NCBI GenBank assembly: GCA_030141605.1
Contig: JAQGDQ010000459.1
Location: 90,809-154,808, forward strand
DNA from: Tubiluchus corallicola
Taxonomy: Eukaryota > Priapulida > Priapulimorpha > Priapulimorphida > Tubiluchidae
Direction: 5' to 3'
Length of the DNA: 64,000 nt
The position numbers and the translations under genes are program-made. The notes under the pieces were generated by a model. It saw only the letters and a list, made by a program, of their open reading frames with translations, did no database searches and had not been told where the DNA came from. This document shows, piece by piece, positions 27,523 to 47,779 of this stretch; the stretch's first letter is position 1; each line of letters starts with the position of its first letter.

Positions 27523-28324
27523 TCTTCTATATATTAATTCTACTGGTATCTATCGTATATATTAATTCTACTGGCACGGGCTTAATATATATATATATAT
27601 ATAAGATTCGAGGCTACAGCTTCGACGACGGCACCGTTTGCGGCGATCTATACATCAAACGAAAGGTCTCGATCTAGTGTCGTGCCATTGATGGTTTATT
27701 TTTCGAATCGGGCCCACCGGGAGGCGTTGGGGGGGGGGGGGGTGAAAAACCTCCAAAAATGGCCATTTTCGGCCGTTTTTTGGAAAAGTTATATGTCTGA
27801 GATCTGAAGAACGGGAACGGGAACGGGCCGAGGGCGGTGTTGGCTATGGATAGATAGCCCGTTCAGTGGTGGGTGTAGTAGGCATATTTAGCATTTACGA
27901 GAGGGCCACGGCGTCCCGCAACTGGCATTTTCCCGGACCCAGCTCGCGATTTTTTCAAAATTTTGGTCAAACAGCCTGCAGAAAAAACGTTCTAGTGGCG
28001 CCTGGTCGGACTCTCGGAAGGAGATATACGGCTCTTTAGAAAGAGGAAGAACAGGACTACACGATGATGTAGGCTATATTTTCGGATACGTCCGCCAAAA
28101 GGAGTATCGTCGAGTTAATTAGATGTTCTATTTTTGGCAATTTTCGCTTGGAAAACTGCTGACGCAAAGCCATTGTTCTGACGTCATCCATTATACTTTG
28201 CTTATAACTTTAATTCAGTAAAAACTACTGGCTTTGCGTTGTAAGTAAGGACTGTGTAGGATGTTCACGTATTATTGATGATAAGTGTATTTATACGCAA
28301 AATTCTTTGCAGGGCGTTTGCTAG
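27523..28324 (+). mobile_element. Solo Helitron-like copy
   Basis: Starts TCTTCTATATATTAAT after an A and ends in a hairpin (GCAAA-ATTC-TTTGC), spacer and CTAG followed by T. The interior is colinear with the 10.5-12.5 kb array. The first 30 bp (ATATTAATTCTACTGG) are duplicated. It lies just upstream of the pentraxin A promoter; at the matching place gene B has none. Confidence 0.65.
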
Positions 28325-28998
28325 TAGAATTATTATTCTTATTGGTAGCAGTAGTAGCAGTAGTAAAATGAACCTACAAAATTTTTAACAAATTTTGCAA
28401 TGCTGCTTTACAAAAATTTGAAAAATCACTTGGTTGTTTACTGTGCACTAACGTTTGGCCGAGGCAATACGTAATTTATGCTAAAAATAGGACACTGCTC
28501 AAACAACAGTGAAAATTTAGTAAAGGGTGACAAGCACAATTTTTAATAACAACCAAAAATCATCAGTAAAAGATCGCACAGTAGCTGAATTAATTTTTTT
28601 TTATTTCCCAAAATTCTCACTCCACCTAGGCCAGTGTTAATATCAGCCATTTATTTTGTTTCTATAGTGTTGGTTTAAACTCATTGTTAGTCTTATAATG
28701 TAATCTTTGGTCTTGTAGACTAAAATTATCTTGTATTTCCATAAAAAATAAACGTATTGTTGCTATATTGTATCATGTTTTTAATTTTATGACTGGTCGG
28801 GACCTTTCTCTCTCCAACGCAATGAGTAATAATTGGTAAAACAAACTGCAATGGCTTATAGAAGATTCACAGACATAATTAACTAATGAACAAGGAACAT
28901 TTATCGTAGAATTGCGGGATAGAACTTTTAACAATTCTGGGAAATAGAATGTAATTGGAACACAAATCCCAATTGTCTTCTTCACAATTTGGTAGAAG
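28325..28998. other. Intergenic, no gene seen
   Basis: AT-rich, with a short GTAGCAGTA repeat at 28,346-28,366 that also occurs upstream of gene B near 42,480. It is probably the end of the duplicated unit. Confidence 0.4.
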
Positions 28999-29023
28999 TA
29001 AAGATAGAGAGAGGGAATGAGAA

Positions 29024-29075
<52 letters not shown>

Positions 29076-29091
29076 CGAGAAAGAGAGAGAT

Positions 29092-29138
<47 letters not shown>

Positions 29139-29163
29139 AAGAGAAAGAGAGAGATAGAGAGAA

Positions 29164-29199
<36 letters not shown>

Positions 29200-29219
29200 G
29201 AAGAGAGAGATAGAGAGAA

Positions 29220-29252
<33 letters not shown>

Positions 29253-29375
29253 AAGAAAAAGAGAGAGATAGACAGAAAGAGAGAGAGAGAGAGAAAGAGA
29301 GAGATAGAGAGAAAGAGAGAGAGAGACAGAGAGAGAAAGAGAGAGAGAGAAAGAGAAAGAGAGAGATAGAGAGAA

Positions 29376-29436
<61 letters not shown>

Positions 29437-29542
29437 GAGAGAGGGAGAGAGAGGGAGGGAGAGAGAGAGGGGCAGAGAGAAAGTGAGTGAGTGAGAGATA
29501 AAGTGAGTGGGAGAGAGAGAGAAAGGAAAAGAGAGGTAACGT

Positions 29543-29582
<40 letters not shown>

Positions 29583-29659
29583 GGAAATAGAGAGAGAGAG
29601 CGAAAATGAAGAGAGAGAGAAACAGGGAAAGAAAAAAGAAAGGGACAGAAAGGGAGAGG

Positions 29660-29712
<53 letters not shown>

Positions 29713-29755
29713 AGAGGGAGAAACAGGGAAAGAAAGGGACAGAAAGGGAGAGGGA
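28999..29755. repeat. (GA)n / GAAA microsatellite, about 0.75 kb
   Basis: Continuous GA with GAAA, GATA, GTGA and GGGA variants; runs straight into LINE sequence at 29,756. Two Ser-Leu-rich frames of nearly 300 codons on the minus strand are artefacts. Confidence 0.95.
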
Positions 29756-31237
29756 TTCAATCTGATATTCGCCTTTTTGCAGACGATACGGTTTTAATGG
29801 ATTCGTTAGAGGATAACCCACATACATCAGCAAATCGCTTAAAGGCAGATCTCAGAATAATTGAAAACTGGGCCAAACGTTGGTTGGTTAAATTTAATCC
29901 AAATAAGACCAAAGTCATGCTTTTCTCCCGTAAATCCAATGCTCCTCAATATCCTACTCTGTATTTATCTAATACTCCACTGAAAACTGCAAATGTTCAC
30001 AAACACTTAGGTATCCATCTTTCATCTGACCTGAACTGGAATTATCACGTCGCAAAAATGGTAGACAAAACAAATTCAAAGCTAAACAACTTTCGACGCG
30101 TGTCAGTTAATATGCCCAGAGCTACGCGGGAACGATTATTCATTACGGCTATTCTCCCTGCCATCGAATATGGTAACGTAGTATGGTCAGGATGCAGTGA
30201 AAACAGTATACGTTTGTTAGAAAATATTCAGCTAACTGCTGCTAGAATCTGTTCTGGCGCTGTGTTTCGATCTTCCCCTGCAAGTATCTTGTCTGATAGC
30301 GGCTTCACTAAATTAGTGACACGCTTCCATTATCTTTTTTTCTATGTCTATGTCTTTTTTTCAAAATAATCAATGACTTAGTGCCCCACTATTTAAGTGT
30401 AATTCTGCCGCCAAAGGTAAACGAAGTTACCCCCTATTATATACGCAGTGGTACTAAATACAGAAATTATAATTGCCGTTCTGTTAGCTGTGAAAAATCG
30501 TTTTTCATATCGACCATTAATATGTGGAACAACTTACCACAGAACATTCGTGAAATTACATCCATTTCACAATTCAAACAAGAGCTCAAATCTCATGTAA
30601 GTTTTTCGTTGCGTAAGAAACATTTTTCCTTTGGTAAACCTCCAATATCAGTGCATCATACGCGCATGAGAATCGGATTTTCTCAGCTAAACTATGACCT
30701 TTTCTCTAAAGGCTGTAAAGATAATAACGGTCATCCAATATTGCCGAATTGTAACTGTGGATTTCGATTTGAGTCTGTTGAACACTTTTTGTTGCACTGC
30801 CTATTGTATCAACTAGCTAGGGTTGTTATGTTTGATAAATTAAATGAAATACTTCTGCTCGAAAACATTAATATAGCTGCCTTAGGAAATAATGATCTGT
30901 TGAAGTTGTTATTACTCGGAGAAGATGAATTTAACTATGTTACTGACTGTAAAATATTCCAATGTATACATGACTTTATATTATGTACTAAACGCTTCCA
31001 GTAGTTTCTATCTGATATAAAATGCATCAGTCTTAAATAATCGTACATTAATACTTTCTAACCGTCATTTTCTACTAATGTCTAATGTAATCTTGTTGTA
31101 AAACTTGTCAGCTTGTGTAGTTATAGTCTATTCTTACTGTAAATGTTCTTGTAAATAGTGTATAAAGTCTGTTGTGGTGAGGATCCTAAATCATGTTGTT
31201 CAAACTGTCTGATCCGATCCTAAATAAATATGTTTAA
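29756..31237 (+). mobile_element. 5'-truncated non-LTR retrotransposon (RT palm to 3' end), third family
   Basis: Coding begins inside the RT active site (IRLFADDTVLMDSLEDNP) and goes on with RWLVKFNPNKTKVMLFSRK, HKHLGIHLSSDLNWNYH and ILPAIEYGNVVWSG. After a frameshift at about 30,340-30,370 comes the C-terminus with MWNNLPQNIRE, RIGFSQLNYDLF and CNCGFRFESVEHFLLHC. The 3' UTR ends with AATAAATATG at 31,223. This is the CR1/L2-like style. The 5' cut abuts (GA)n and the 3' end abuts a GA-rich tract. One frameshift makes it inactive, on top of the truncation. Confidence 0.85.
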
Positions 31238-31544
31238 ACAAAGGGAGAGCGAAAGAGGGGGAGAAAGAGAGGAGAAAGAGACAACAAAGAGAGAAGAAAG
31301 AGAGAAAGTGAGTGAGTGAGAGAGAGATGGAGAAAGAGAGGAGAGGGAGAAAGGGAGAGAGAGAGGGAGAGAAAGAGACAGGGAGAGACAGGGAGAGACA
31401 GGGAGAGAATGGGAGAGAGAGAGAAGAAAGAGAGAAAGTGACTGAGTGAGAGACAGGGAGAAAGAAAGAAGAAAGAGAGAAAGGGATTGAGTGAGAGAGA
31501 GAAAGTGAGTGGGAGAGAGAGAGAGAGAGAGAAAGAGATAAAGA
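31238..31544. repeat. GA-rich microsatellite between two LINEs
   Basis: Degenerate GA/GAAA/GGGAGA tract joining the 3' ends of two LINEs that point toward each other. Confidence 0.9.
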
Positions 31545-33346
31545 GATTTGATTTACTTCCTTATTTCAAACTTTATTTCATATATATACAACAAAAATTC
31601 AAATAAACAACACAAAGCACGCAAAGTAAACATAACACAAAACAACATTACAAATAATAATAATAATAACATTCGCATTGGCTTCAATCATTATATCAAA
31701 GAATATCAACAATGGAAAAATTAAGCATACAATTTCATTCTCCAAATCTTTCTTATACTGGAAGTAAATAAAGTATCACTAGCAAATATCGTTCTACACA
31801 ACAAGTTTTTACTTTGTGAAATTCTAGTATCCAGACTGTAAATGCTTTTCCTATAAATAACATCAAAGTACACTAATTTATGTGTCACAGAAATGTCGTT
31901 GGCACTGTGATCGAACTGGTAATTGAAAATTTTTTCGCATTGATTTATTAAGAGCAACCTTAAGTTTGTTCAGATTATAATTATGAAAATGCCGCCAGGT
32001 AGTAGAAGCTATTACAATAAGTATTGAATAGACGTGTTTTACAGCATTGGTGCAATAGTAAAATTTACGGCACAACTTATTTGCTCGAGAGTAATAAATG
32101 CCTACTTGCCCTATGATATCTAGATCGTCTCTGTTGTCCCTAGAAATGATGTGACCAAGATATTTTTCATTATCACAAGGCTCAATAACAAATCCAGCTA
32201 ACTTAACTTTTGCGAACTCAAAGTTGCTCATAATGGAAGATGTTATAGTCAGAAGCTTAGTTTTGTCAACATTAATTAAAATATCAAATTTTGCTGCACA
32301 ATCAACATATATATCACATAATTTCTTCAGAGCAGTTGTCGTGGTACTTAATAGGCAAATATCATCAGCATATGTCAAATGATTCTAATAAATATCTGCA
32401 ATTTGACATCCAAGGTTACTAGAGGCAGGATTTTCACTAAGTTCTCTAAAGTAGAAGTTAAACAGAAGAGGGGACATCTTTCCTCCCTGCCGTACACCAT
32501 AGCCAACTTTAAAAATCTCAGAGTTATAATTGCCCCATCTCACCAGCATGCCTTGATGGGTGTAATAAAAAACAAGTAAACGAACAACAACATTTGGCAT
32601 CTCAGTTTCAATGAATTTTAAAAGCAGTTTAAAATAATTAATTCTATCGAAGGCTTTGGAGGCTTCTAAAAACATTATATGTACAGTACTCTGGCGGTCT
32701 ATATAATAGTCTACTACTTCTTTTATCATGTTAATACATAAGTCAGTACCCAAATTCTCCACATAACCAAACTGGTTGGGTGTGGCAGGTAAACAATCAG
32801 CATAACGAGTCAATACAACAATTTCTAAAAGTTTACTTGAGACAGAAGATAAAGCGATGGGTCTGAAGTCATTTCTGTCTGTTGTGTCTCTATTTTTGTC
32901 TTTAATAAGTGGTACAATTACTGATAACATTAGTGAGTCTGGTAAGAAACAATGAGTGATACAAGAGTTATAAAACAATGAGAACAAAACTGGTACCACG
33001 TGAGAGGCATATCTAAAATGCTCTGACTTGAGACTGTCTGGTCCAGCTGACCTATTCAATGCTAGCTTTTTAATGGCTTGCTGTACCTCAACTCCCGTAA
33101 ATTTGTTAATTTCATTGACGTTTCCAGACAGTGCTTCATGTAATTTATTGGCAAGATTACTGTTATCAACAGAGTTAAGAAGATTCTGATAATGATCACC
33201 CCACATGTCACAAATTGCCTTTTCGCCTACTACGTCGCCAATTTTTGGTGGAAGTGGCATTTTTAAGTTGGTTTCTTTTTTGATCTGAGCCCAGAACTGA
33301 TATGAGCTGCAGTTCATAAGTCTATATGCAATTTTGTTCCTGGCTA
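31545..33346 (-). mobile_element. 5'-truncated non-LTR retrotransposon, RT domain (copy 2)
   Basis: Same family as 12,676-14,621, sharing NDFRPIALSSVSSKLLE, EASKAFDRINYFKLL, GVRQGGKMSPLLFNFYF and LTYADDICLLS. It enters at KIAYRLMNCSS, so it lacks the endonuclease and the RT linker. A TAG sits just before the YADD strand, and another break falls near 31,960. The 3' end (TTTGAAATAAGGAAGTAAATC on the minus strand) abuts GA repeats. Its 5' cut lies 37 bp past the stop codon of pentraxin B, in the same orientation. Confidence 0.85.
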
Positions 33347-33382
33347 CTTGTGTCTATTATGGGAAACTTCAGCTTCCAACGT

Positions 33383-42082
<8,700 letters not shown>

Positions 42083-42181
42083 TGCGCTCTGTAATCACTA
42101 TAATAACAATAATAATAACAACTATGGTTATTTGCTGTGAGGCTCAGATCATGTATGTGAACTCTTCGTTTCATAGCAGCG

Positions 42182-42189
42182 TTTAAATA
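42182..42189 (-). promoter_or_regulatory. TATA-like box of pentraxin B
   Basis: TATTTAAA on the minus strand, 100 bp before the ATG, conserved in position and context with gene A. Confidence 0.45.
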
Positions 42190-42879
42190 GGCAATTTCGG
42201 GTTAGTAACCCAAATGATCGTCCTATTGAGCCCATAAATAAACATCAACATAAACAAACTGGACATAAGACAGTTTAAACCGAAACACGAATTGTTCCCT
42301 CAGGGCACAGCTCTGGGGCCAATTCTGTTTTACGTGTATATACTACAAATCTACTTCTGTTCAACTTACAAAATTAATCTTCTGTTTATCACACAAACTA
42401 GTCAACATTTTCACCAGTTTTCACTTTTTAATTATCTGTTAAAAGTAATTGCGAATGAATACAGCCAGTAGCATCAACAGTAGCAGCAGCAGCAGCAGTA
42501 GTAGTAATAACTATTTGTTAAATGTAAATTTATTTTCTCATCTTTTCATTAATTATTGTTCAGTTTTCAGAGCTTATTGTTGAAATATAAAGCCACGTGA
42601 TAGTCATTTATTTGTTACAGTGCCATTTACATACAAATCAGACCTGCTTGGGACGCGAAAGAAACATGCAAATAATACAGTTAAAATCTTTATTTCTCCT
42701 ACATGGGCAACGTACCTAGGTTTGTGGGGCGAGGTTTTCAACTGTTGCTCTTCCACCTTGCTAATTTTCGATTATCTTACTATTAAAGGAAGACACGATG
42801 ATTTTCATATACTTCCCTATTTTTAATCCCAATAAAAAGTATACTTTTAAACACAATTAATTCTGCAAAAGCGTTTCTG

Positions 42880-43330
42880 ATAACAAAATAATGGAGTAAA
42901 ATCTTAATTAACGGTGGGCGAGTCCAACTACTGATGACATCACAAACAAACAATTTTCAACAGGAAAAATATTCCACGAGGGTATTACACGTGTTTGCAT
43001 AAGCGAAAATTGAAGTACAGTGCTACTGTCACAACTAACACATCTGAACTGAGAGGTACAGCACCTGTTTTTGTGCAGTGCGTTTTCGAAATGCAGGCGC
43101 TAGTACCCGTCTAACTAGCGAATGGCGAAATGCATGAAACAGATAAGAACTAGCCGTGTCAACGTGAAATTGCGTTTGTGTGGTAATAATTCTTTCACGT
43201 AAGTCATTTTTGAAAAAAAAATAGAATGTTTCCTTTCAATATTTTAAAGAGTGGATTGTTCTGACTTACAGTTTAAGATTTGGTCCGGTTTTGCTTAAAG
43301 GAAACTAGTTCAAATCTAACAGTAAGCAAT
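42880..43330 (-). repeat. Interspersed repeat family, inverted copy
   Basis: Reverse-complement counterpart of 24,600-25,070 and 52,860-53,400, with the TGCAGGCGCTAG and TTTCACGTAAGTCATTTTTG blocks. Confidence 0.55.
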
Positions 43331-43545
43331 TTTTTACAAACTTTAAGCATTATGATTACAGCAACTCTCCACAAATGTGGTGCCGAAAGAGCTTAAAGAA
43401 CACGCAGTTAAATTTTTTAAGGCATTAGTCCAATTTGTTTGCTTCAAAATTGTTCAAGATAACTCTGTCTTGGCTGCGTTACCGTTCCGTGTATTAATAG
43501 GTTTATTTTCAGCTTTCGAAATTTACAGCTGAATAGAGTCTACAT

Positions 43546-43672
43546 TGAGAGGGTGCCTATATATATATTCTTCCCTTGAGAGGGTGCCTATATATATATA
43601 TATATTCTTCCCTTGAAAGGGTGCCTATATATATATATATATATATATACATATATATATTCTTCTCTTGAG
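43546..43672. repeat. Three-unit AT-rich minisatellite
   Basis: CCTTGA(G/A)AGGGTGCC followed by (TA)n and TTCTTC, repeated three times with growing TA runs. Confidence 0.85.
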
Positions 43673-45599
43673 ATTTTTGTAGTTAAATTTAATTGCATTA
43701 ATTGCACTTACATTGTTTTTTGCTTAATTTGCATCATACATAATTTGCGATACGTTTTTATATAGGTCCAACGAAAATAAGATCATAAAGGTTGTAAAAA
43801 TTTTCCATACCATACTATAGTTTACTATGTATACTATATATACTAAACAATTGTATATACCATACTATATCATACTGAATTTTGACTTATACGAGCACGT
43901 ATAATTTGACCTGATCAAATATTGACACTATTACAACCCTGTAGGCATCAGCGGTATTTAGTAATTTACATTTGTAAAAACGCTCAACGAAAATAAGGCT
44001 AAAAGTTGGTAAACCTCTATATTATAGATGCATTATTTTAGCTTGCAGGATCACCTCAATTGATTTGACATCCTAAAATACTGACACGGTTTCAACCTCG
44101 TTAGCATTACCGGTATTTAGTAATGGAAAACATAGTTCAGAATTCATATAAAATTTATACTGTAATATATACGTGTTTCTGTTTCGACACACTACCTGTC
44201 AGTTGGTCTAAATTTAAAGTAAAAGCCATGTCTCTCGGCAAGCTGAACTTATCTTAATATGTTAGAAAGTTTCAGCAATAAAAATGTGGTAAGCATCTCG
44301 TGTAATTAGTAAAAACAATTTAAAGTCGTGGTTACTTTACGCTTGTGCGTGCTCATTTCAGACGAAAAATGACGTCATCTGGTTTCCGTGTAATATAAAC
44401 ACTTATCCCACCAGCTGCTTCAGAATCCTTTTTAACTTATAGAGCGAATTCTATAAACTAAGTAACCAGCCCGGTACCTACTACGTGCTGGCAAGTTTAC
44501 ATGAGTATCTAAAAGTCAACAAAAACCTGTAAATTAATTATTTACACAATTAATGTTAATTACTTTCAGATTTTAAAATGTAATCCTGTAGATTAAAGCA
44601 AAGTAACCACTTTAAATTTGGTCATAATTGATTGAATGACTAATTTTTAAATTAACAGTTAAACACAATATTAGAATAACAGAACTTCTAAGCAAACTGT
44701 AGAAATTTCTCATCGCGTACCTTCACACAGCTTGCCATCACGGCATTCACGCTGCCCAGCAGACACCAGCTTACGTCATTTTTTTCAAATATGGCGGCAG
44801 CATCGTTCGTATGGCAGGGGATAAAACATATTTAAATTTCTTTTATATTTCTAAGCAAAACATTCTATGCGCATATGTTGTATTGTGATTTCAATATTTT
44901 TAATTATACATTAAAATGCAATAAATGTTGTTCAAGGTTGGTTCTTCCTTTAAAAATTTGCAATAAAGTCAACTCTAGTCAGTTTTTAGTAGGTGATTCG
45001 TCCCTGATTTATGCAGGTTTTCGGATTATATTTTGAAATTGTCTAGGTGCCTCTTATTCACAATCCATTCATCATCTTATGTGTAATAGCGTAGTTTGTC
45101 CTTCTGTTCTTCTAATAAGTTGCTTGCAGTATATATGGCTGATGTGGATTTATAAGTTTGTCCTAAAGACCCACCTCCGCGTGCTACAAATACGGCTACG
45201 GTAACAGCAGTGATCAGTTCAGTCTAAAAATTCACCTCCAGTATAAATTTTTATACTGTACTTATGTAATTAATTAAAACCTCCTTGTTTTTAATTATAA
45301 ATTCTTTTTCTTGCAACAATGAACAAACATTAAAGCATTTCCCAATGACAACAAATGATTTGTGATTATCTTTCTTTTAGTAGTATGTTAATCGTATAAT
45401 TATAAGTAGTAATTTTGAATAAGTATAAAATCTACGAGAAACAAGCGACGATAATTAGACGAGCGCCATCTAGGCGTTACAAAACGAAGTTTTCGTGTTT
45501 AAAACTTCACCAGAAGCTCCATCATTAGTCCAACTTTAATAAAACGATCTTTATCAATGTTTTTGAAAGCATCTACAATGATCCAAGAGAAATTTTGCA

Positions 45600-45860
45600 A
45601 GCCAGTATAAGCCACTACTGCCTGTCTAACACAGCACCTAGTACAGCACTTGTTTTTTGTGCAATCCGTTTCTGAAATGCAGGCGCTAGTGCCCGTCTAA
45701 CTAGCAAATGGTGAAATGCATGTAACAGCGAAGAACTAGTGACGCGAACATGAAATTGTGTTTGTGTAGTAATAATTCTTTCACGTAAGTCATTTTTGAA
45801 AAAAAATAGTAAGTTTCCTTTCAATATTTTAAAGAGTAGGTTGTTTTGAGCAACAGATTA
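45600..45860 (-). repeat. Interspersed repeat family, partial inverted copy
   Basis: Carries AAATGCAGGCGCTAG, AATAATTCTTTCACGTAAGT and TTTCCTTTCAATATTTTAAA, matching 43,080-43,260. Confidence 0.55.
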
Positions 45861-46945
45861 AGATTGTGTCCAATTTTGCTTTAAATTAAAGGAATACTGG
45901 ACGATTGTTTAGACTCAATCTCATTCTAATTTTACTGTCCAAAATATACATTGTCTTGCCCATAAAAGTTAACAATTGTTCGTTATATTTGAAAAATTAG
46001 CTTTGAAAGTTAATTAACGGCAACGGAACTCGGCTATTGCTTACGTTAGAAACTAACAACAGTTGATCAATGGCATGCATCTTCCCTTGCACGTCAAGCA
46101 CGTTTGTGTTAGTGTTACTGCTTAAACGCGTGATGTCACGAAAATGGGCTCTATATCATATGACGTCAGAAACTAACACTGCAGTTCATGATCATGGTTA
46201 TCACGGTGCCGCCTTCTATTTGTCGGCCACGCGAATGTGACAAAAAGGCGCCGTTGCCAATCCTAGTAGATTCACTGAGCCTCGCGTAGCTTTCAAATTT
46301 TAACGAAACTTGAGTATCCGAGGTAATTATTATTTAATCTAAGCTTTGGTTTAAAATAAACTATTGTAGTTTTCAATATTTTAGAGAATTCTTTATTCTG
46401 AACTCGTGTTTACACAATCATCCGGTTTTCCTTTAAACATCCGAAAATTCTTGGCAATTTAATATAATTACCTCCGCAGAAGTATAAGTTATATACATCG
46501 GTATGTCCTCACAGTAAGCGATATGAGCGCAGCTTAATCTGCTAGGCACAGCTGATGCCACGTTATCCTAAGACACCACAAGCACTAAGCAAAGCAGCGC
46601 GTATATATAAGGAGAAGGCAAAGCTCTGCATTACTTCTTCTTACTTCTTCTTAGCTTTTTGGACGCCGCTTTCTTTACTTGAGCAAGCGGCTTGGAAAAT
46701 AGAATAAAACCTTATTTGTTTATTTAATATTTATGTAATTATTATTTAGTAAAACCTACAGTTTCATTTAATATTTCAATTGTTGTACCTAACTTTAGGT
46801 TAAAGAATTTGATTGGAGGTAATGGACTACGTTCAAGTGTACTGTATAAAATCATCCAATGAATCACACGTCCAGGGACATGATTCTGCTCACCTCCCTA
46901 TGCCAGGACTCTCTGCTTGCCGCAAAGCCCCAAGTGGATTTATTT

Positions 46946-47530
46946 CTAAGGATCATTGCTAAAGTGTTTAAATCCTTCTGTGCAAAATCTAAATATTTGA
47001 CCTCCTGCAGGTTTTTTAGCTGGTTCTATCTGTTGTTGGAAAGCTATCTTCACTGTTCTTAAACAGGCTGTTGCAGTGGGTGGACGTATTTTTTCAGCTC
47101 CGCAATTTAAGTGAAATTTAAACGCGTAAAAGTTCGTGAGCTTGACGAAACAAATAGCAGCTAGACAACGACGCAAGAGTAATTTGTAATCGCTGTATTG
47201 TGCAAAACTTGAACCTTTTAAGGCAGTGCAGGTTAGTAGGCCTGCTGTGTGATAACTTGCATTGTAACTTAGTTGTTGTAGTTGTTGGCATCCTTCTGTC
47301 TCGGAAGACAATGGAATGTGCGCCAAGAGAGTCCGATCCTTGAACGTCTCCAGGGCACACGCATGGGCAAGGTGTATGGAGATCCTGAGTTGCCCAGACC
47401 GCAGGAACCCCCTCTCTTCCTCTCTGGTGTAGTCCAAAGGAAAGCGGAGCGATACGTTTGGCACCAGGTTGACTGTAGGAGCTGCCGGTGTCAGTGAGCA
47501 TGCTGTACTGGTCCGCCTTCGGGGCTCCAC
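46946..47530 (-). other. Unassigned open frame of 194 codons beside a 5S-like sequence
   Basis: The minus frame starts MEPRRRTSTACSLTP and contains SLRFPLDYTREEERGFLRSG and QLRISIHLAHACALETF. No domain was recognised, nor a splice site that would tie it to a gene. The 5' part (47,280-47,540) is GC-richer than its surroundings and lies directly downstream of the 5S-like sequence on the same strand. It may be the body of a 5S-derived SINE, or a real single exon. Left unassigned. Confidence 0.25.
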
Positions 47531-47656
47531 TCCTGATTTGGAAGGTTTACTCCTCTACACATGGCCGTTGGGTCACTTGACCTCCTCCGCCCTCTAGCCG
47601 TTGGCTGTTTGGACAGGTCCTCCGCCTAGTGTCGAGATACAGTGTGGGCATCCCGC

Positions 47657-47779
47657 AAGCCTATAGCAGCACCTGGTATTCCTAGGCGGTCACCCATCCA
47701 AGCACTAACCAGGCTCTACGTTGCTTGACTTCGGTGAACAGACGAGAACCGGTGTTTTCAACGTGATTTGGCCTTAGGC
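47657..47779 (-). rRNA. 5S rRNA-like sequence (divergent copy or 5S-derived SINE head)
   Basis: The minus strand reads GCCTAAGGCCAAATCACG at the 5' end, TCTCGTCTGTTCACCGAAGT in the centre, then GCCTGGTTAGTGCTTGGATG, GGTGACCGCCTAGGAATACC and a TATAGGCTT 3' end. All internal-promoter boxes of 5S rRNA (A box, intermediate element, C box) are recognisable with several substitutions, and the two ends can pair as helix I. There is no T-run terminator at the 3' end; the sequence continues into GC-rich DNA. A single copy without terminator fits a SINE3-type 5S-derived element or pseudogene better than a working gene. Confidence 0.7.

Larger units (their letters stand above)
42500..46945. other. Intergenic, mostly repeats
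   Basis: No supported gene. It holds two copies of the interspersed family (42,880-43,330 and 45,600-45,860), a three-unit AT-rich minisatellite (43,546-43,672) and a related decayed stretch at 46,050-46,450. A short minus-strand candidate exon at 44,712-44,770 reads GQRECRDGKLCEG before a GTACGC donor; it is too short to support. A TATATAAGG element at 46,602 is followed by a GCCGCTT/AAGCGGC hairpin (46,665-46,691) and AATAAAA, which could be part of a solo LTR. Confidence 0.4.

Noticed and set aside
44712-44770. Short minus-strand candidate exon (GQRECRDGKLCEG) before a GTACGC donor
   Set aside because: Too short, no acceptor of quality and no neighbouring exons.
46504-46825. Possible solo LTR with TATATAAGG, hairpin and AATAAA
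   Set aside because: No clear TG...CA ends, target duplication or primer-binding site could be shown.
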